A DNA stretch of 64,000 nt from NCBI RefSeq assembly GCF_013408245.1, contig NZ_JACBYS010000001.1, positions 1,674,001-1,738,000 on the forward strand, given 5' to 3'. The position numbers were made by a program, and so were the translations under genes. The stretch is from Duganella sp. 1224 (lineage in GTDB: Bacteria; Pseudomonadota; Gammaproteobacteria; Burkholderiales; Burkholderiaceae_D). This document shows positions 52,843 through 61,710 of the stretch, piece by piece. The notes below the pieces were generated by a model. The model was not told the origin of the DNA and made no database searches. It was given only the letters and a program-made list of their open reading frames with translations. How positions within the stretch are numbered: the stretch's first letter is position 1; every line of letters begins with the position of its first letter.

Positions 52843-54678
52843 ATGACCAACAGCACCACCGCCAGCACGCCAACCGCCGCTGCACCCAACGCTCCCCGGG
52901 AACTCAAAAAAGGCAGTCTCGCCACCCTGCGCGGGCTGGTGCCTTTCCTGGCGCCGTACAAGCGCCAGTTCGTCATGGCCGGTATTGCGCTGGTGGTGGC
53001 CGCCGCCTCCACGCTGGCGATTCCCGCCGCCTTCAAGCAAATGATCGACCTCGGATTCGGCGGCGCCGGCGCGCGCAGCATCCAGCACGTGGACCTGGTG
53101 TTCCTGGCGCTGTTTGGCCTTGCCACCATCCTGGCGCTGGCGACGGCGGCGCGCTTCTATACCGTTTCCTGGCTCGGCGAACGCGTCACCGCCGACATCC
53201 GCAGCGCCGTGTACAAACACGTGGTCACGCAAAGCCCGGAATTCTTCGAAACCACGCAGACCGGCGAAGTCCTGTCACGGATCACCACCGACACCACGCT
53301 GATCCAGTCGGTGGTCGGCACCAGCATCTCCATGGCGCTGCGGAATATGCTGCTGTTCATCGGCGGCCTGGTGATGCTGTTCGTGACCAGCCCCAAACTG
53401 TCGTCCATCATCATCGGCCTGCTGATCCTGACCGTGCTGCCGATCGTGATGTACGGCCGCCGCGTGCGCAAGCTGTCGCGCGACTCGCAGGACCGCGTGG
53501 CTGATGCTTCCGCCATGGCTGGCGAAATCCTCAACGCCATGCCCACCGTGCAAGCCTTCACGCACGAGAAGATCGAGGCCCAGCGCTTTGGCGGCTCGGT
53601 GGAAGGCGCCTTCCAGACCGCCATGCGCCGCATCCGCGCGCGCGCCGTGCTGACCATGCTGGCGATTGTGCTGGTGTTTGGCGCCATCGTGTTCGTGCTG
53701 TGGCTGGGCGCGCACGCCGTGCTGTCGGGCGAGATGACCGGCGGTGATCTGGGCCAGTTCATCCTGTACGCCTCCATCGTGGCCGGCGCGATTGGCGCGC
53801 TGTCCGAGGTGATGGGCGAAGCGCAGCGCGCCGCCGGCGCCACCGAGCGCCTGCTGGAGCTGATGTCGGTCAAGTCGAAGATCCAGTCGCCGGCCACGCC
53901 GCTGGCGCTGCCGCCGCGCGCGGCCAACGGCGCGGCGTTGACGCTGAACGACGTCAGCTTCTCGTATCCATCGCGTCCGGAGACCAACTCGCTCGACCAC
54001 GTCTCGCTGGATATCAAGCCGGGTGAAACGGTGGCGGTGGTCGGTCCTTCGGGCGCCGGCAAGACCACGCTGTTCCAGCTGTTCCTGCGCTTCTACGATC
54101 CTCAGCGCGGCAGCATCAAGCTGGATGGCGTCGATATCACGCAGCTGGATTTGCATACGCTGCGCGACGCCATCGGCATCGTGCCGCAGGATACGGTGAT
54201 CTTCTCGGCCAACGCGATGGAAAACATCCGCTACGGCCGCGCCGACGCCACCGATGAGGAGGTGGTCGCCGCCGCCAGGTTGGCCGCCGCCCACGAATTC
54301 ATCGAACGTCTGCCGCAGGGCTACCAATCCTTCCTGGGCGAGCGCGGCGTGCGCCTGTCCGGCGGACAGCGCCAACGCATCGCGATCGCGCGCGCGCTGC
54401 TGAAAAATCCGCCCCTGTTGCTGCTGGACGAAGCCACCAGCGCGCTGGACGCGGAATCCGAGCGCCTGGTGCAAAGCGCGCTGGAAGCGGCGATGGTCGG
54501 CCGCACCACCGTCATCATCGCCCACCGCCTGGCGACCGTGCAGCGCGCCGACCGCATCATCGTCATGGAAGACGGCAAGATCGTCGAAACCGGCACCCAC
54601 GCATCGCTGGTGGCGCTGGGCGGCATCTACGCCAACCTGGCCGCGCTGCAGTTCCACCACGCGCACGGCGTCAATTAA
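52843..54678 (+). CDS. MsbA-like ABC exporter, fused membrane and ATPase domains
   Basis: 611 residues. Six-helix exporter domain in residues 40-340 and ATPase domain from about 370: Walker A GPSGAGKTT (about 401), signature LSGGQRQRIA, Walker B LLLLDEATSALD and H-loop IAHRLAT. The layout matches the bacterial ABCB/MsbA group (lipid A or drug exporters). It is self-sufficient as a homodimer and so is not the ATPase missing from the FtsX-type permease. Lies 61 bases after the lipocalin gene. Confidence 0.92.
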   Translation: MTNSTTASTPTAAAPNAPRELKKGSLATLRGLVPFLAPYKRQFVMAGIALVVAAASTLAIPAAFKQMIDLGFGGAGARSIQHVDLVFLALFGLATILALATAARFYTVSWLGERVTADIRSAVYKHVVTQSPEFFETTQTGEVLSRITTDTTLIQSVVGTSISMALRNMLLFIGGLVMLFVTSPKLSSIIIGLLILTVLPIVMYGRRVRKLSRDSQDRVADASAMAGEILNAMPTVQAFTHEKIEAQRFGGSVEGAFQTAMRRIRARAVLTMLAIVLVFGAIVFVLWLGAHAVLSGEMTGGDLGQFILYASIVAGAIGALSEVMGEAQRAAGATERLLELMSVKSKIQSPATPLALPPRAANGAALTLNDVSFSYPSRPETNSLDHVSLDIKPGETVAVVGPSGAGKTTLFQLFLRFYDPQRGSIKLDGVDITQLDLHTLRDAIGIVPQDTVIFSANAMENIRYGRADATDEEVVAAARLAAAHEFIERLPQGYQSFLGERGVRLSGGQRQRIAIARALLKNPPLLLLDEATSALDAESERLVQSALEAAMVGRTTVIIAHRLATVQRADRIIVMEDGKIVETGTHASLVALGGIYANLAALQFHHAHGVN

Positions 54679-54744
54679 TCATTTTATAAGCAAAGGCGGT
54701 GCAAGCCGACCTTATGATGGCGTCTCCCAATCCGCGGAGACGCC

Positions 54745-55485
54745 ATGCTGTCCCGAATCCTCTACAGCCTTCAGCAAACCATCGTCTACTACCTGGTGAT
54801 CGCCGGCTTGTTCTCCGCGCTCTGGCTGTGGTGGCGCAAACGCCCCGGCCGCCGCAAACCGTTGCAAGCAACGCCGGTGCCGGCCTCGCAGATCCGCCGA
54901 GAATTGGTCACCTCCATCGGCAGCATCATCGTTTTCTCCAGCTTCCTGCCCATCCTTTTCCTGCTCGGCTTTGGCCAATACACGCACTACTATCCCCGCA
55001 TCGATAATCACGGCTGGCCGTACTTCTTCCTCAGCATCCTGCTGGCGATGATCGTTCAGGACACTTACTTCTACTGGACGCACCGGCTGATGCACCAGCG
55101 CCGCCTGTTCCGCTGGTTCCACCGCACGCATCACCGCTCGACCAACACCAATCCGTGGACGACCTACTCGGTCAACCCGCTGGAAGCGATCGTCGATAGC
55201 GGGGCGGGCGTAGTGATATTGCTGCTCGTACCGATGACCGGCTGGGCGATTTTTGCCTTTTCGATCATCAACACGGTGTACGCGGTTTATACGCATCTGG
55301 GCTACGAGCTATATCCGCGCGGGCTGTCGCGCCACTGGCTGGGGCGTTGGATGAACACCTCGGTGGCGCACAACATCCACCACGCCGGGGCGCGCTACAA
55401 CTTCAGTTGGTACTTCCTGTTCTGGGACCGCATGATGGGCACCCTGTCGCCGGACTACGACGAACAATACAGGGCGAAGTGGTAA
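54745..55485 (+). CDS. Sterol desaturase/fatty acid hydroxylase family protein
   Basis: 246 residues, four to five helices. The three His boxes of the di-iron family are intact: HRLMH, HRTHH and HNIHH (YWTHRLMHQ, WFHRTHHRS, AHNIHHAG). It is an integral membrane oxygenase; the substrate (hopanoid, fatty acid or other lipid) is not determinable from sequence. Confidence 0.9.
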   Translation: MLSRILYSLQQTIVYYLVIAGLFSALWLWWRKRPGRRKPLQATPVPASQIRRELVTSIGSIIVFSSFLPILFLLGFGQYTHYYPRIDNHGWPYFFLSILLAMIVQDTYFYWTHRLMHQRRLFRWFHRTHHRSTNTNPWTTYSVNPLEAIVDSGAGVVILLLVPMTGWAIFAFSIINTVYAVYTHLGYELYPRGLSRHWLGRWMNTSVAHNIHHAGARYNFSWYFLFWDRMMGTLSPDYDEQYRAKW

Positions 55486-55509
55486 CATGCTGCCTTTCAG
55501 GAGAACGCC

Positions 55510-56598
55510 GTGACCGACGCCGAATTAAAACTCAGCTGCCGCACCCACCTGCCCGGCCACCGCGCCCCCTCGCCGGCCGAGCAGTTTGCCGCGATGGGCG
55601 AATGGTGCGAGGCGCGCGGCGTCACGCATGACGTCTACGGCAGCGGCGCCCTGATCCAGGAGTTCGAGCAGAAAGTCGCGCGCCTGCTGGGCTTTGAAGC
55701 GGCGGTATTCTGCATCACCGGCACCATGACGCAGGCCACCGCGCTGCGCATCGCCTGCGCGGAGCGTGGCAGCAAGGTGGTGGCGCTGCATCCCACCTCG
55801 CACATCCTGAAGCATGAACGCGGCAACCACCAGCTGTTCGATCATTTCCAGGCGCTGCAGATCGGCGACCCGCACCGTCCCTGGACGCTGGATGAGTTGA
55901 AAGCCATCCCCGACCAACTGGGCGCCGCCAAGCTTGAACTGCCGGCGCGGGAAATTGGCGGCCAATGCCCGGAGTGGGACGAACTGGCGGCCATCAAGGC
56001 CTACTGCCGCGAGCAAGGCATCCACCTGCACATGGACGGCGCGCGGCTGTGGGAGACGGCGGCGGCGTACGGCCGCCCTGTGAACGAGATCGCGGCGGGC
56101 TTTGACAGCGTGTACGTCTCGCTCTACAAAGGGATCGGCGGTATGGGCGGCGCTATGCTGGCCGGCAGCGCCGCCTTCGTCGCCAAGGCGCAGGAGTGGT
56201 ATCGCCGCCAGGGCGGCAACGTCTACCAGCGCACGCCATACGTGGTGGCCGCCGCCATGCAGTTCGATGCGCGGCTGGCGGCCATGCCGGACTACTTCCG
56301 TCGCACAAAGTGGCTGTACGAGGCGCTGCGCGACTACCCGCTGCTGACGCCCAATCCCGCCGCCCCGCAGGCCAACATGCTGCACGTACATATGCCGGTG
56401 AGCCGCGAACGCGCGCTGGAGATCCGCAGCCACATCGCGCATGAACATGGCGTGTGGCTGTTCAACGGCGCCAATCATGCGCCCTTGCCCGGCCGCAGCT
56501 ACGCGGAACTGTACATCGGCGACAACTTGCTGAACCTGTCGGACCAGCGCGTGCGCGACATTCTGGCATTGTGGTCGGACGCGCTGGCGACCGCATAG
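55510..56598 (+). CDS. PLP-dependent threonine aldolase/beta-eliminating lyase family protein
   Basis: 362 residues, GTG start with AGGAGA before it. Fold type I PLP enzyme; the Schiff-base Lys is K207 in SLYKGIGGMGG, preceded by HMDGARLWETA (the Asp that contacts the pyridine nitrogen). Close in plan to low-specificity L-threonine aldolase, cleaving threonine to glycine and acetaldehyde. Substrate specificity remains open. Confidence 0.88.
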   Translation: MTDAELKLSCRTHLPGHRAPSPAEQFAAMGEWCEARGVTHDVYGSGALIQEFEQKVARLLGFEAAVFCITGTMTQATALRIACAERGSKVVALHPTSHILKHERGNHQLFDHFQALQIGDPHRPWTLDELKAIPDQLGAAKLELPAREIGGQCPEWDELAAIKAYCREQGIHLHMDGARLWETAAAYGRPVNEIAAGFDSVYVSLYKGIGGMGGAMLAGSAAFVAKAQEWYRRQGGNVYQRTPYVVAAAMQFDARLAAMPDYFRRTKWLYEALRDYPLLTPNPAAPQANMLHVHMPVSRERALEIRSHIAHEHGVWLFNGANHAPLPGRSYAELYIGDNLLNLSDQRVRDILALWSDALATA

Positions 56599-56634
56599 GC
56601 TATACTGCGCCCCTTTTGTTTGACTGACTTCGCC

Positions 56635-58242
56635 ATGACCTTCCCCTCCCTCGGCCTGATCGATCCATTACTGCGTACGCTGGACGCACTGGGCTACAAG
56701 CAGCCCACGCCGGTGCAGAAGCAAGCCATCCCCGCCGTGCTGGCGGGCCGTGATGTGATGGCCGCCGCGCAGACCGGCACCGGCAAGACCGCCGGCTTCG
56801 CCCTGCCGATCCTGCACCGCCTGACGATGGAGGGCGTGACCGCGCCGCTGTGCGTGCGCGCACTGGTGCTGGTGCCGACGCGCGAGCTGGCGGAACAGGT
56901 CTATGAAAGCTTCCGCAGCTATGGCGGCAACCTGCCGCTGCGCAGCGCCGTCGCGTATGGCGGCGTGGCGATCGAGCCGCAGGTGGCCAAGCTGCGCAAG
57001 GGTCTGGACGTGCTGGTGGCGACGCCGGGCCGCCTGATCGATCTGCACGACCAGGGCGCGATCAGTTTCGAGCTGCTGCAAACCCTGGTGCTGGACGAGG
57101 CGGATCGCATGCTGGACCTGGGCTTTGAGCGCGATCTGGATATTCTGCTGGAGGCCCTGCCGAAGCAGCGTCAGACCTTGCTGTTCTCGGCCACGTTCTC
57201 GGATGAGATCCGCAAGCTGGCCAATGGCATGCTGCGCGATCCGGTGTCGATCCAGGTGGCGGCGGCCAATACGGCGGTGAAGTCGGTCAGGCAGTGGCTG
57301 GTCACCACGGACAAGCGCCGCAAGCCCGCGCTGTTCCTGCACCTGCTGAACAAGCTGGGTTGGTCGCAGGCGCTGGTGTTCGTCAAGACACGCAAGGGCG
57401 CGGAGGCGCTGGTCAACGTCCTGCTGGAGCATGGCCTGGCAGCGGATGCAATTCACGGCGACAAGACGCAGCCGGCCCGCTTGCGGGCGCTGGAGCGGTT
57501 CAAGCGCAAGGAAGTGTCGCTGCTGATTGCCACCGACGTGGCGGCGCGTGGACTGGATATCGAGGCGCTGCCGCTGGTGGTGAACTTCGATCTGCCGACC
57601 GTGGCCGAGGATTATATCCACCGTATCGGCCGGACCGGCCGGGCCGGCATGGACGGCGAGGCGGTGTCGCTGGTGTGCGCGGATGAAGTGGATATGCTGA
57701 AGGCGATCGAGACCTTGACGCGCCAGGCGGTGCCGCGTTTCGAGGAGCCGGGGTTTGAGGCGGATCACCGTGTGCCGGAGACGTCGGCCAAAGGCGCCGC
57801 TGTGCCGGCACGTAAAGGTCCGGCGCCCAACGCCGACAAACGGCCTGCCGGCGCCGCGCCGCTGGTCAAGAAGCCGATCGCCGACAAGACAGTCGCGCGG
57901 CCGGCGGGCGGCAGCGAGTCGTTGGGCATCTGGACGCCGCCGGAGAAAGCCGCCAAGCCAGGCGGGCGTGATCGCGGTCCGGGCGAAGGCATGGGCAGCC
58001 ATGGCGGCAAAGCCGGCGTCCGTGCGCCCGGCACCGGCGGATCGTCGCATGGCCGCCCGGCCGGGCCGCGAGGCGGCTCTGCCGGGCCACGCGACGGCGG
58101 CGGATCGGGCGGCGGCGGCTACGGCGCGCCGAAAGGCGCCGTGGTGGTCGCTGGTGGACGCGGCGTCAAGTCGCAGGCGCGCGCCGAGGGACGCGCTGCC
58201 GCCAAGCCGGCCGGCCGCAAGGGCAAGCCTGGCGCTCGCTAA
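56635..58242 (+). CDS. rhlE: DEAD-box RNA helicase, RhlE type
   Basis: 535 residues from ATG at 56635; a TTG five codons earlier is possible. Motifs: Q motif (PTPVQKQAIPAV), I AAQTGTGKT, II DEAD in VLDEADRML, III SATF, VI HRIGRTGRAG. The C-terminal ~150 residues are a low-complexity Gly/Ala/Lys/Pro tail, typical of RhlE-like proteins and likely to bind RNA. Role: ribosome assembly or RNA turnover in the cold. Confidence 0.93.
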   Translation: MTFPSLGLIDPLLRTLDALGYKQPTPVQKQAIPAVLAGRDVMAAAQTGTGKTAGFALPILHRLTMEGVTAPLCVRALVLVPTRELAEQVYESFRSYGGNLPLRSAVAYGGVAIEPQVAKLRKGLDVLVATPGRLIDLHDQGAISFELLQTLVLDEADRMLDLGFERDLDILLEALPKQRQTLLFSATFSDEIRKLANGMLRDPVSIQVAAANTAVKSVRQWLVTTDKRRKPALFLHLLNKLGWSQALVFVKTRKGAEALVNVLLEHGLAADAIHGDKTQPARLRALERFKRKEVSLLIATDVAARGLDIEALPLVVNFDLPTVAEDYIHRIGRTGRAGMDGEAVSLVCADEVDMLKAIETLTRQAVPRFEEPGFEADHRVPETSAKGAAVPARKGPAPNADKRPAGAAPLVKKPIADKTVARPAGGSESLGIWTPPEKAAKPGGRDRGPGEGMGSHGGKAGVRAPGTGGSSHGRPAGPRGGSAGPRDGGGSGGGGYGAPKGAVVVAGGRGVKSQARAEGRAAAKPAGRKGKPGAR

Positions 58243-58305
58243 ACCAGGGCCGCCAGCCCTGCTAAAATAACCGAACCCCGTCGACACCCCAAGTTGGAGA
58301 ACTGA

Positions 58306-59277
58306 ATGCAGCAATACCTGGACCTGATCCAAACCGTCATCGACACCGGCAGTTGGCAGGACAACCGCACCGGCATCCGCACGCTGAGCGTGCCGGGCGC
58401 GATGATGCGCTATGACCTGACCAAGGGTTTTCCGGCAGTGACAACCAAGAAGCTGGCATTCAAGTCCGTGATCGGTGAACTGTGCGCCTTCCTGCGCGCC
58501 TCGCGCAACGCCGCCGAATTCCGCGCGCTGGGCTGCAAGGTCTGGGACCAGAACGCCAACGAAAACCAGCAATGGCTGGACAACCCGTACCGCCTCGGCA
58601 CCGACGACCTGGGCCCGGTCTACGGCGTGCAATGGCGCCAGTGGCCCGGCTACAAAGTGATCGACGCCGATCAGGAAGCCCAACTGGCCAACGCCCGGAA
58701 AAACGGCTTCACCATCGTCGCGCCGATCGAAGAAAACGGCGTGAAGAAAGTCCTGCTGTACAAGGCCATTGACCAGTTGCGCGAGTGCCTGGACACCATC
58801 ATCAACAACCCAAGCAGCCGCCGCATCCTGTTCCACGGCTGGAATCCGGCCGTGCTGGACGCGGTCGCCCTGCCGGCCTGCCACCTGCTCTACCAATTCA
58901 TCCCGAATCCGACCACCAGGGAACTGTCGATGTGCCTCTACGTGCGCTCCAACGACCTGGGTCTGGGCACGCCGTTCAATCTGGCCGAAGGCGCGGCGCT
59001 GATGCACCTGGTCGGCCGCCTGACCGGCTACACGCCACGCTGGTTCACCTACTTCATCGGCGACGCCCACATCTACGAAAACCACATGGAGATGGTGCAG
59101 GAGCAGCTCAAGCGCGAGCCCTTCCCGCTGCCGCAGCTGATCATTTCCGACCGCGTGCCGTCGTACGCGCAGACCGGCAACTATGCGCCGGAGTGGCTGG
59201 AAAAAATCGAGCCGTCCGACTTCGCGCTGGAAGGTTATCAGCATCACGCCCCCATCACCGCGCCCATGGCCGTATGA
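58306..59277 (+). CDS. thyA: Thymidylate synthase
   Basis: 323 residues. The nucleophile is C192 in [10 protein letters not shown]; other landmarks are [23 protein letters not shown] and [10 protein letters not shown]. It is about 60 residues longer than E. coli ThyA because of an insertion (around residues 120-155) seen in some proteobacterial forms. It makes dTMP from dUMP with methylene-tetrahydrofolate. The stop overlaps the next gene (ATGA) and folA lies three genes on, which joins folate consumption and regeneration. Confidence 0.96.
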   Translation: MQQYLDLIQTVIDTGSWQDNRTGIRTLSVPGAMMRYDLTKGFPAVTTKKLAFKSVIGELCAFLRASRNAAEFRALGCKVWDQNANENQQWLDNPYRLGTDDLGPVYGVQWRQWPGYKVIDADQEAQLANARKNGFTIVAPIEENGVKKVLLYKAIDQLRECLDTIINNPSSRRILFHGWNPAVLDAVALPACHLLYQFIPNPTTRELSMCLYVRSNDLGLGTPFNLAEGAALMHLVGRLTGYTPRWFTYFIGDAHIYENHMEMVQEQLKREPFPLPQLIISDRVPSYAQTGNYAPEWLEKIEPSDFALEGYQHHAPITAPMAV

Positions 59278-59972
59278 CGCAACTGGATTTCGTCCCCGGC
59301 ACGCTGTGCGATGACCGCATGTGGGCCCGGCTGCTGCCGCTGCTGGGCGATGGCTTTGCGTTCAACCACATCCCGCTGTACAAGGCGCACACGCGCGAGC
59401 AGATGCTGGAACTGATCGGCGCCCATAGCGCGACCAAGGCCAACCTGGTCGGCTTTTCGCTGGGCGCCTACCTGGCGATGGAATACGCGCTGGCCCATCC
59501 CGAGCGCGTGGCGTCGCTGGTCATCATCGGCAGTGCCGGCAAAAAGCTGCTCGACAAGGAAAAGGCCACCCGCCTGCGCATCATTCCGCAACTGGAGAAG
59601 AACCATTACACCGGCATGACCCAGATGCGGCTGCGTGAAATCGTCGCGCCGCAGCACCTCGACGATCCCGCCATCGTCGGCGTGATCCAGCAAATGGCGG
59701 TGGATCTGGGCAAGGACGTGCTGCTGGCGCAGTTCCGCAGCACCATCGAGCGTCCCGACCTGATGGACCGCGTGCATGCGCTGCGGTGCCCGGCCATGAT
59801 CATCGGCGCGGAGCACGACAACCTGGCGCCAGCGGACGACGTCCGCGCCCTCGCCGCCAACTGGCCGTCCGCGCAACTGCACATGCTGGCGCAAGGCAGC
59901 GGCCACATGATGCCGCTGGAAGCGCCGCAAACGCTGGCGGACTTGCTGCTGGCCTTCCACCGCGCCGCATGA
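59274..59972 (+). CDS. Alpha/beta hydrolase in thyA-folA cluster
   Basis: 232 residues with the ATG overlapping the thyA stop. Nucleophile S62 in [11 protein letters not shown], the likely acid Asp in GAEHDNLAP, and His in [21 protein letters not shown] forms the N-terminal strand. Substrate unknown; the position suggests co-transcription rather than a folate role. Confidence 0.87.
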   Translation: MTQLDFVPGTLCDDRMWARLLPLLGDGFAFNHIPLYKAHTREQMLELIGAHSATKANLVGFSLGAYLAMEYALAHPERVASLVIIGSAGKKLLDKEKATRLRIIPQLEKNHYTGMTQMRLREIVAPQHLDDPAIVGVIQQMAVDLGKDVLLAQFRSTIERPDLMDRVHALRCPAMIIGAEHDNLAPADDVRALAANWPSAQLHMLAQGSGHMMPLEAPQTLADLLLAFHRAA

Positions 59973-60394
59973 AACTCCTGGCCCTGGCAGCCATCTCGTT
60001 CTACCAGCGCTACCTGTCGCCCTACAAGGGCTTTGTCTGCGCCTTCCGCCGCCACACCGGGCGCGATAGCTGCTCGGCTCACGGCAAGCGCGTGATCGCA
60101 CGCTATGGCCTGTGGCAAGGACTGACGCTGCTGAGGCGCCGCCTGGACGCGTGCGGCGAGGTCCACCGCCACCACCAGGCGCCGCAACGGACCAGCATGC
60201 GCCACCGCGCGCAAGCCGGCCATTGCGACGCGAGTTGCGACCTCCCGCACCTCCATTGCGGCGCCGATGAGGCCTGCCAGGCGCTGGACTGCGTCAGCAG
60301 CGGCTGCGATGTCTCCAGCTGCCGGGACTGGGGCAGGAGACGGCGGCGCGATGACGAGATGTATGTCCGCATGCCACCTCCCCCTGGCCTGTAA
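59969..60394 (+). CDS. YidD-like membrane insertion efficiency factor with Cys-rich tail
   Basis: 141 residues. The N terminus carries a variant YidD box (FYQRYLSPYKGFVCAF, then DSCSAHGKRVIARYG) with the paired cysteines C24 and C35. Canonical YidD is about 85 residues; here an extra tail of ~60 residues holds seven cysteines between 86 and 118 (C86, C90, C97, C103, C108, C113, C118), followed by an arginine run. YidD assists YidC insertion of membrane proteins. The tail resembles a small metal-binding region. The start overlaps the hydrolase stop. Confidence 0.82.
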   Translation: MKLLALAAISFYQRYLSPYKGFVCAFRRHTGRDSCSAHGKRVIARYGLWQGLTLLRRRLDACGEVHRHHQAPQRTSMRHRAQAGHCDASCDLPHLHCGADEACQALDCVSSGCDVSSCRDWGRRRRRDDEMYVRMPPPPGL

Positions 60395-60433
60395 TTTCAA
60401 CGATAATGACGCCTCTTTAGCGTACACCGAATC

Positions 60434-60919
60434 ATGAGCAAACTGACCATCATCGTCGCCACCGACGCCCAGCGCGGCATCGGCATCAACAACACGCTGC
60501 CGTGGAAGCTGCCGGAGGACCTGGCGCACTTCAAGCGCACCACCACCGGCCACCCGATCATCATGGGCCGCAAGACCTTCGACTCGATCGGCCGCCCGCT
60601 GCCGAACCGCCGCAACATTATCGTTACGCGTAACGACAAATGGTCGCACGACGGCGTGGAAGCCGTCGGCTCGCTCGACGCCGCCATCGCGCTGCTGGAC
60701 GGCGCCGAAGGCTACGTCATCGGCGGCGCCGAGATCTACCGGCAGTCACTGCCGCTGGCCGACCAGTTGATTATCACGCAAATCGACCATACCTTCGACT
60801 GCGATGCCTTCTTCCCCGAGATCGACGCCGCCGCGTGGCAGGAAACCGCGCGCGAGGCCCACGTCTCCGAGGCATCCGGTCTGCACTACGCTTTTGTCAC
60901 CCTGCGCCGCAAGGCATAA
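60434..60919 (+). CDS. folA: Dihydrofolate reductase
   Basis: 161 residues. Active site features: GIGINNTLPWKLPEDLAHFKR with the conserved Trp and acid, MGRKTFDSIGRPLPNR (NADPH loop) and YVIGGAEIYRQ. It reduces dihydrofolate to tetrahydrofolate, replacing the folate oxidised by thyA upstream. Confidence 0.97.
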   Translation: MSKLTIIVATDAQRGIGINNTLPWKLPEDLAHFKRTTTGHPIIMGRKTFDSIGRPLPNRRNIIVTRNDKWSHDGVEAVGSLDAAIALLDGAEGYVIGGAEIYRQSLPLADQLIITQIDHTFDCDAFFPEIDAAAWQETAREAHVSEASGLHYAFVTLRRKA

Positions 60920-60937
60920 ACAAGTAAGAGGAAATCC

Positions 60938-61510
60938 ATGTCTAGCGAAGGCTTCCACGTCCACGGCCCACACGACCACGCGGTCGAACACGCTGCACAC
61001 GGCAGCGACGGCTTTTCCAACAACATCGCCGTGATGACGGCCATCCTCGCCACCGTTGGCGCGGCGTTCGGCTATCTCGGCGGCGCCACCCAGAACGACG
61101 CGGCCCTGTTCAAGAACAACGCCGCCATCGACAAAACCGAGGCGGCCAACCGCTGGAACTACTACCAGGCCAAGTCGGCCCGCCAGAACCTGGCCGAGCT
61201 GGCGATGACGCTGCCCGGCGTCGATCCCAAGCGCTACGAGGCGGACGCCGCGCGCTACAAGCACGACAAGGAAGAAATCAAGAAGGACGCCGAGAAGTTC
61301 GAGGAATCGTCCAAGGAATGGAACCACAAGTCGGACGAGGCCATGCACCAGCACCACCAGTGGGCACTGGCCACCACCGCCGAGCAGATCGCCATCTCGC
61401 TGGCCGCCATCACCCTGCTGACCCGCAAGAAGTGGATGATGGGCCTGGCCTACGGCGTGGCTGGCGTCGGCATCGTGCTGGGCCTGCTGGCCTGGTTCGG
61501 TGGTCACTAA
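60938..61510 (+). CDS. DUF4337-like membrane protein
   Basis: 190 residues: a His-rich N terminus, one helix at about 29-48 (NIAVMTAILATVGAAFGYLG), a long charged coiled-coil-like helix (about 70-135), and two C-terminal helices (TAEQIAISLAAITLLT; GLAYGVAGVGIVLGLLAWFG). This is the DUF4337 arrangement. Function unknown. It follows folA by 18 bases and is probably the end of the operon. Confidence 0.83.
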   Translation: MSSEGFHVHGPHDHAVEHAAHGSDGFSNNIAVMTAILATVGAAFGYLGGATQNDAALFKNNAAIDKTEAANRWNYYQAKSARQNLAELAMTLPGVDPKRYEADAARYKHDKEEIKKDAEKFEESSKEWNHKSDEAMHQHHQWALATTAEQIAISLAAITLLTRKKWMMGLAYGVAGVGIVLGLLAWFGGH

Positions 61511-61527
61511 GCAACATTAACTGAATG

Positions 61528-61554
61528 GCATGACGTGTAATACGCGCGTCATGC
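61528..61554. other. Inverted repeat after DUF4337 gene
   Basis: GCATGACG / CGTCATGC forms an 8-bp stem with an 11-base loop. It lacks a T tract, so it is not a standard terminator. It lies at the start of the decarboxylase leader and may be an operator or RNA hairpin. Confidence 0.4.
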
Positions 61555-61559
61555 TGCTC

Positions 61560-61646
61560 ATGCATTCTGTTACGATAATTTTTTTCCCGCAGCGGCGCTA
61601 TTTCTGCGAGAATCCCGTTCTTATTTTTTTGCGGCCCGTCACCTGA
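61560..61646 (+). CDS. Possible leader peptide of the decarboxylase gene
   Basis: A 28-codon frame (MHSVTIIFFPQRRYFCENPV onward) ends with TGA at 61644-61646, immediately before the first of two AGGGGCG segments that can pair with the same downstream sequence. It contains Arg-Arg and another Arg near the end (QRRYF, LRPVT). No convincing ribosome site precedes the ATG, and a GATAAT inside it might be a -10 box, which would place transcription start after the ATG. Treat as hypothetical. Confidence 0.3.
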   Translation: MHSVTIIFFPQRRYFCENPVLIFLRPVT

Positions 61647-61700
61647 AGGGGCGCGCCCTTGCCCGCCCCTCCACACACGTCAGGGGCGGCTTGCTTTTTT
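61647..61700 (+). promoter_or_regulatory. Terminator/antiterminator-like leader of the decarboxylase gene
   Basis: CCGCCCCT (61663-61670) can pair with AGGGGCGG (61682-61689), giving an 8-bp stem directly followed by TTGCTTTTTT (61691-61700), i.e. an intrinsic terminator just before the ribosome site GGAGA. The same segment can instead pair with an earlier AGGGGCG (61647-61653). The two pairings exclude each other, which is the basis of transcription attenuation. The controlling signal is not known. Confidence 0.6.
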
Positions 61701-61710
61701 GGAGACATGC

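Noticed and set aside
61528..61554. Intrinsic terminator of the folA-DUF4337 unit
   Set aside because: The stem lacks a following T tract.
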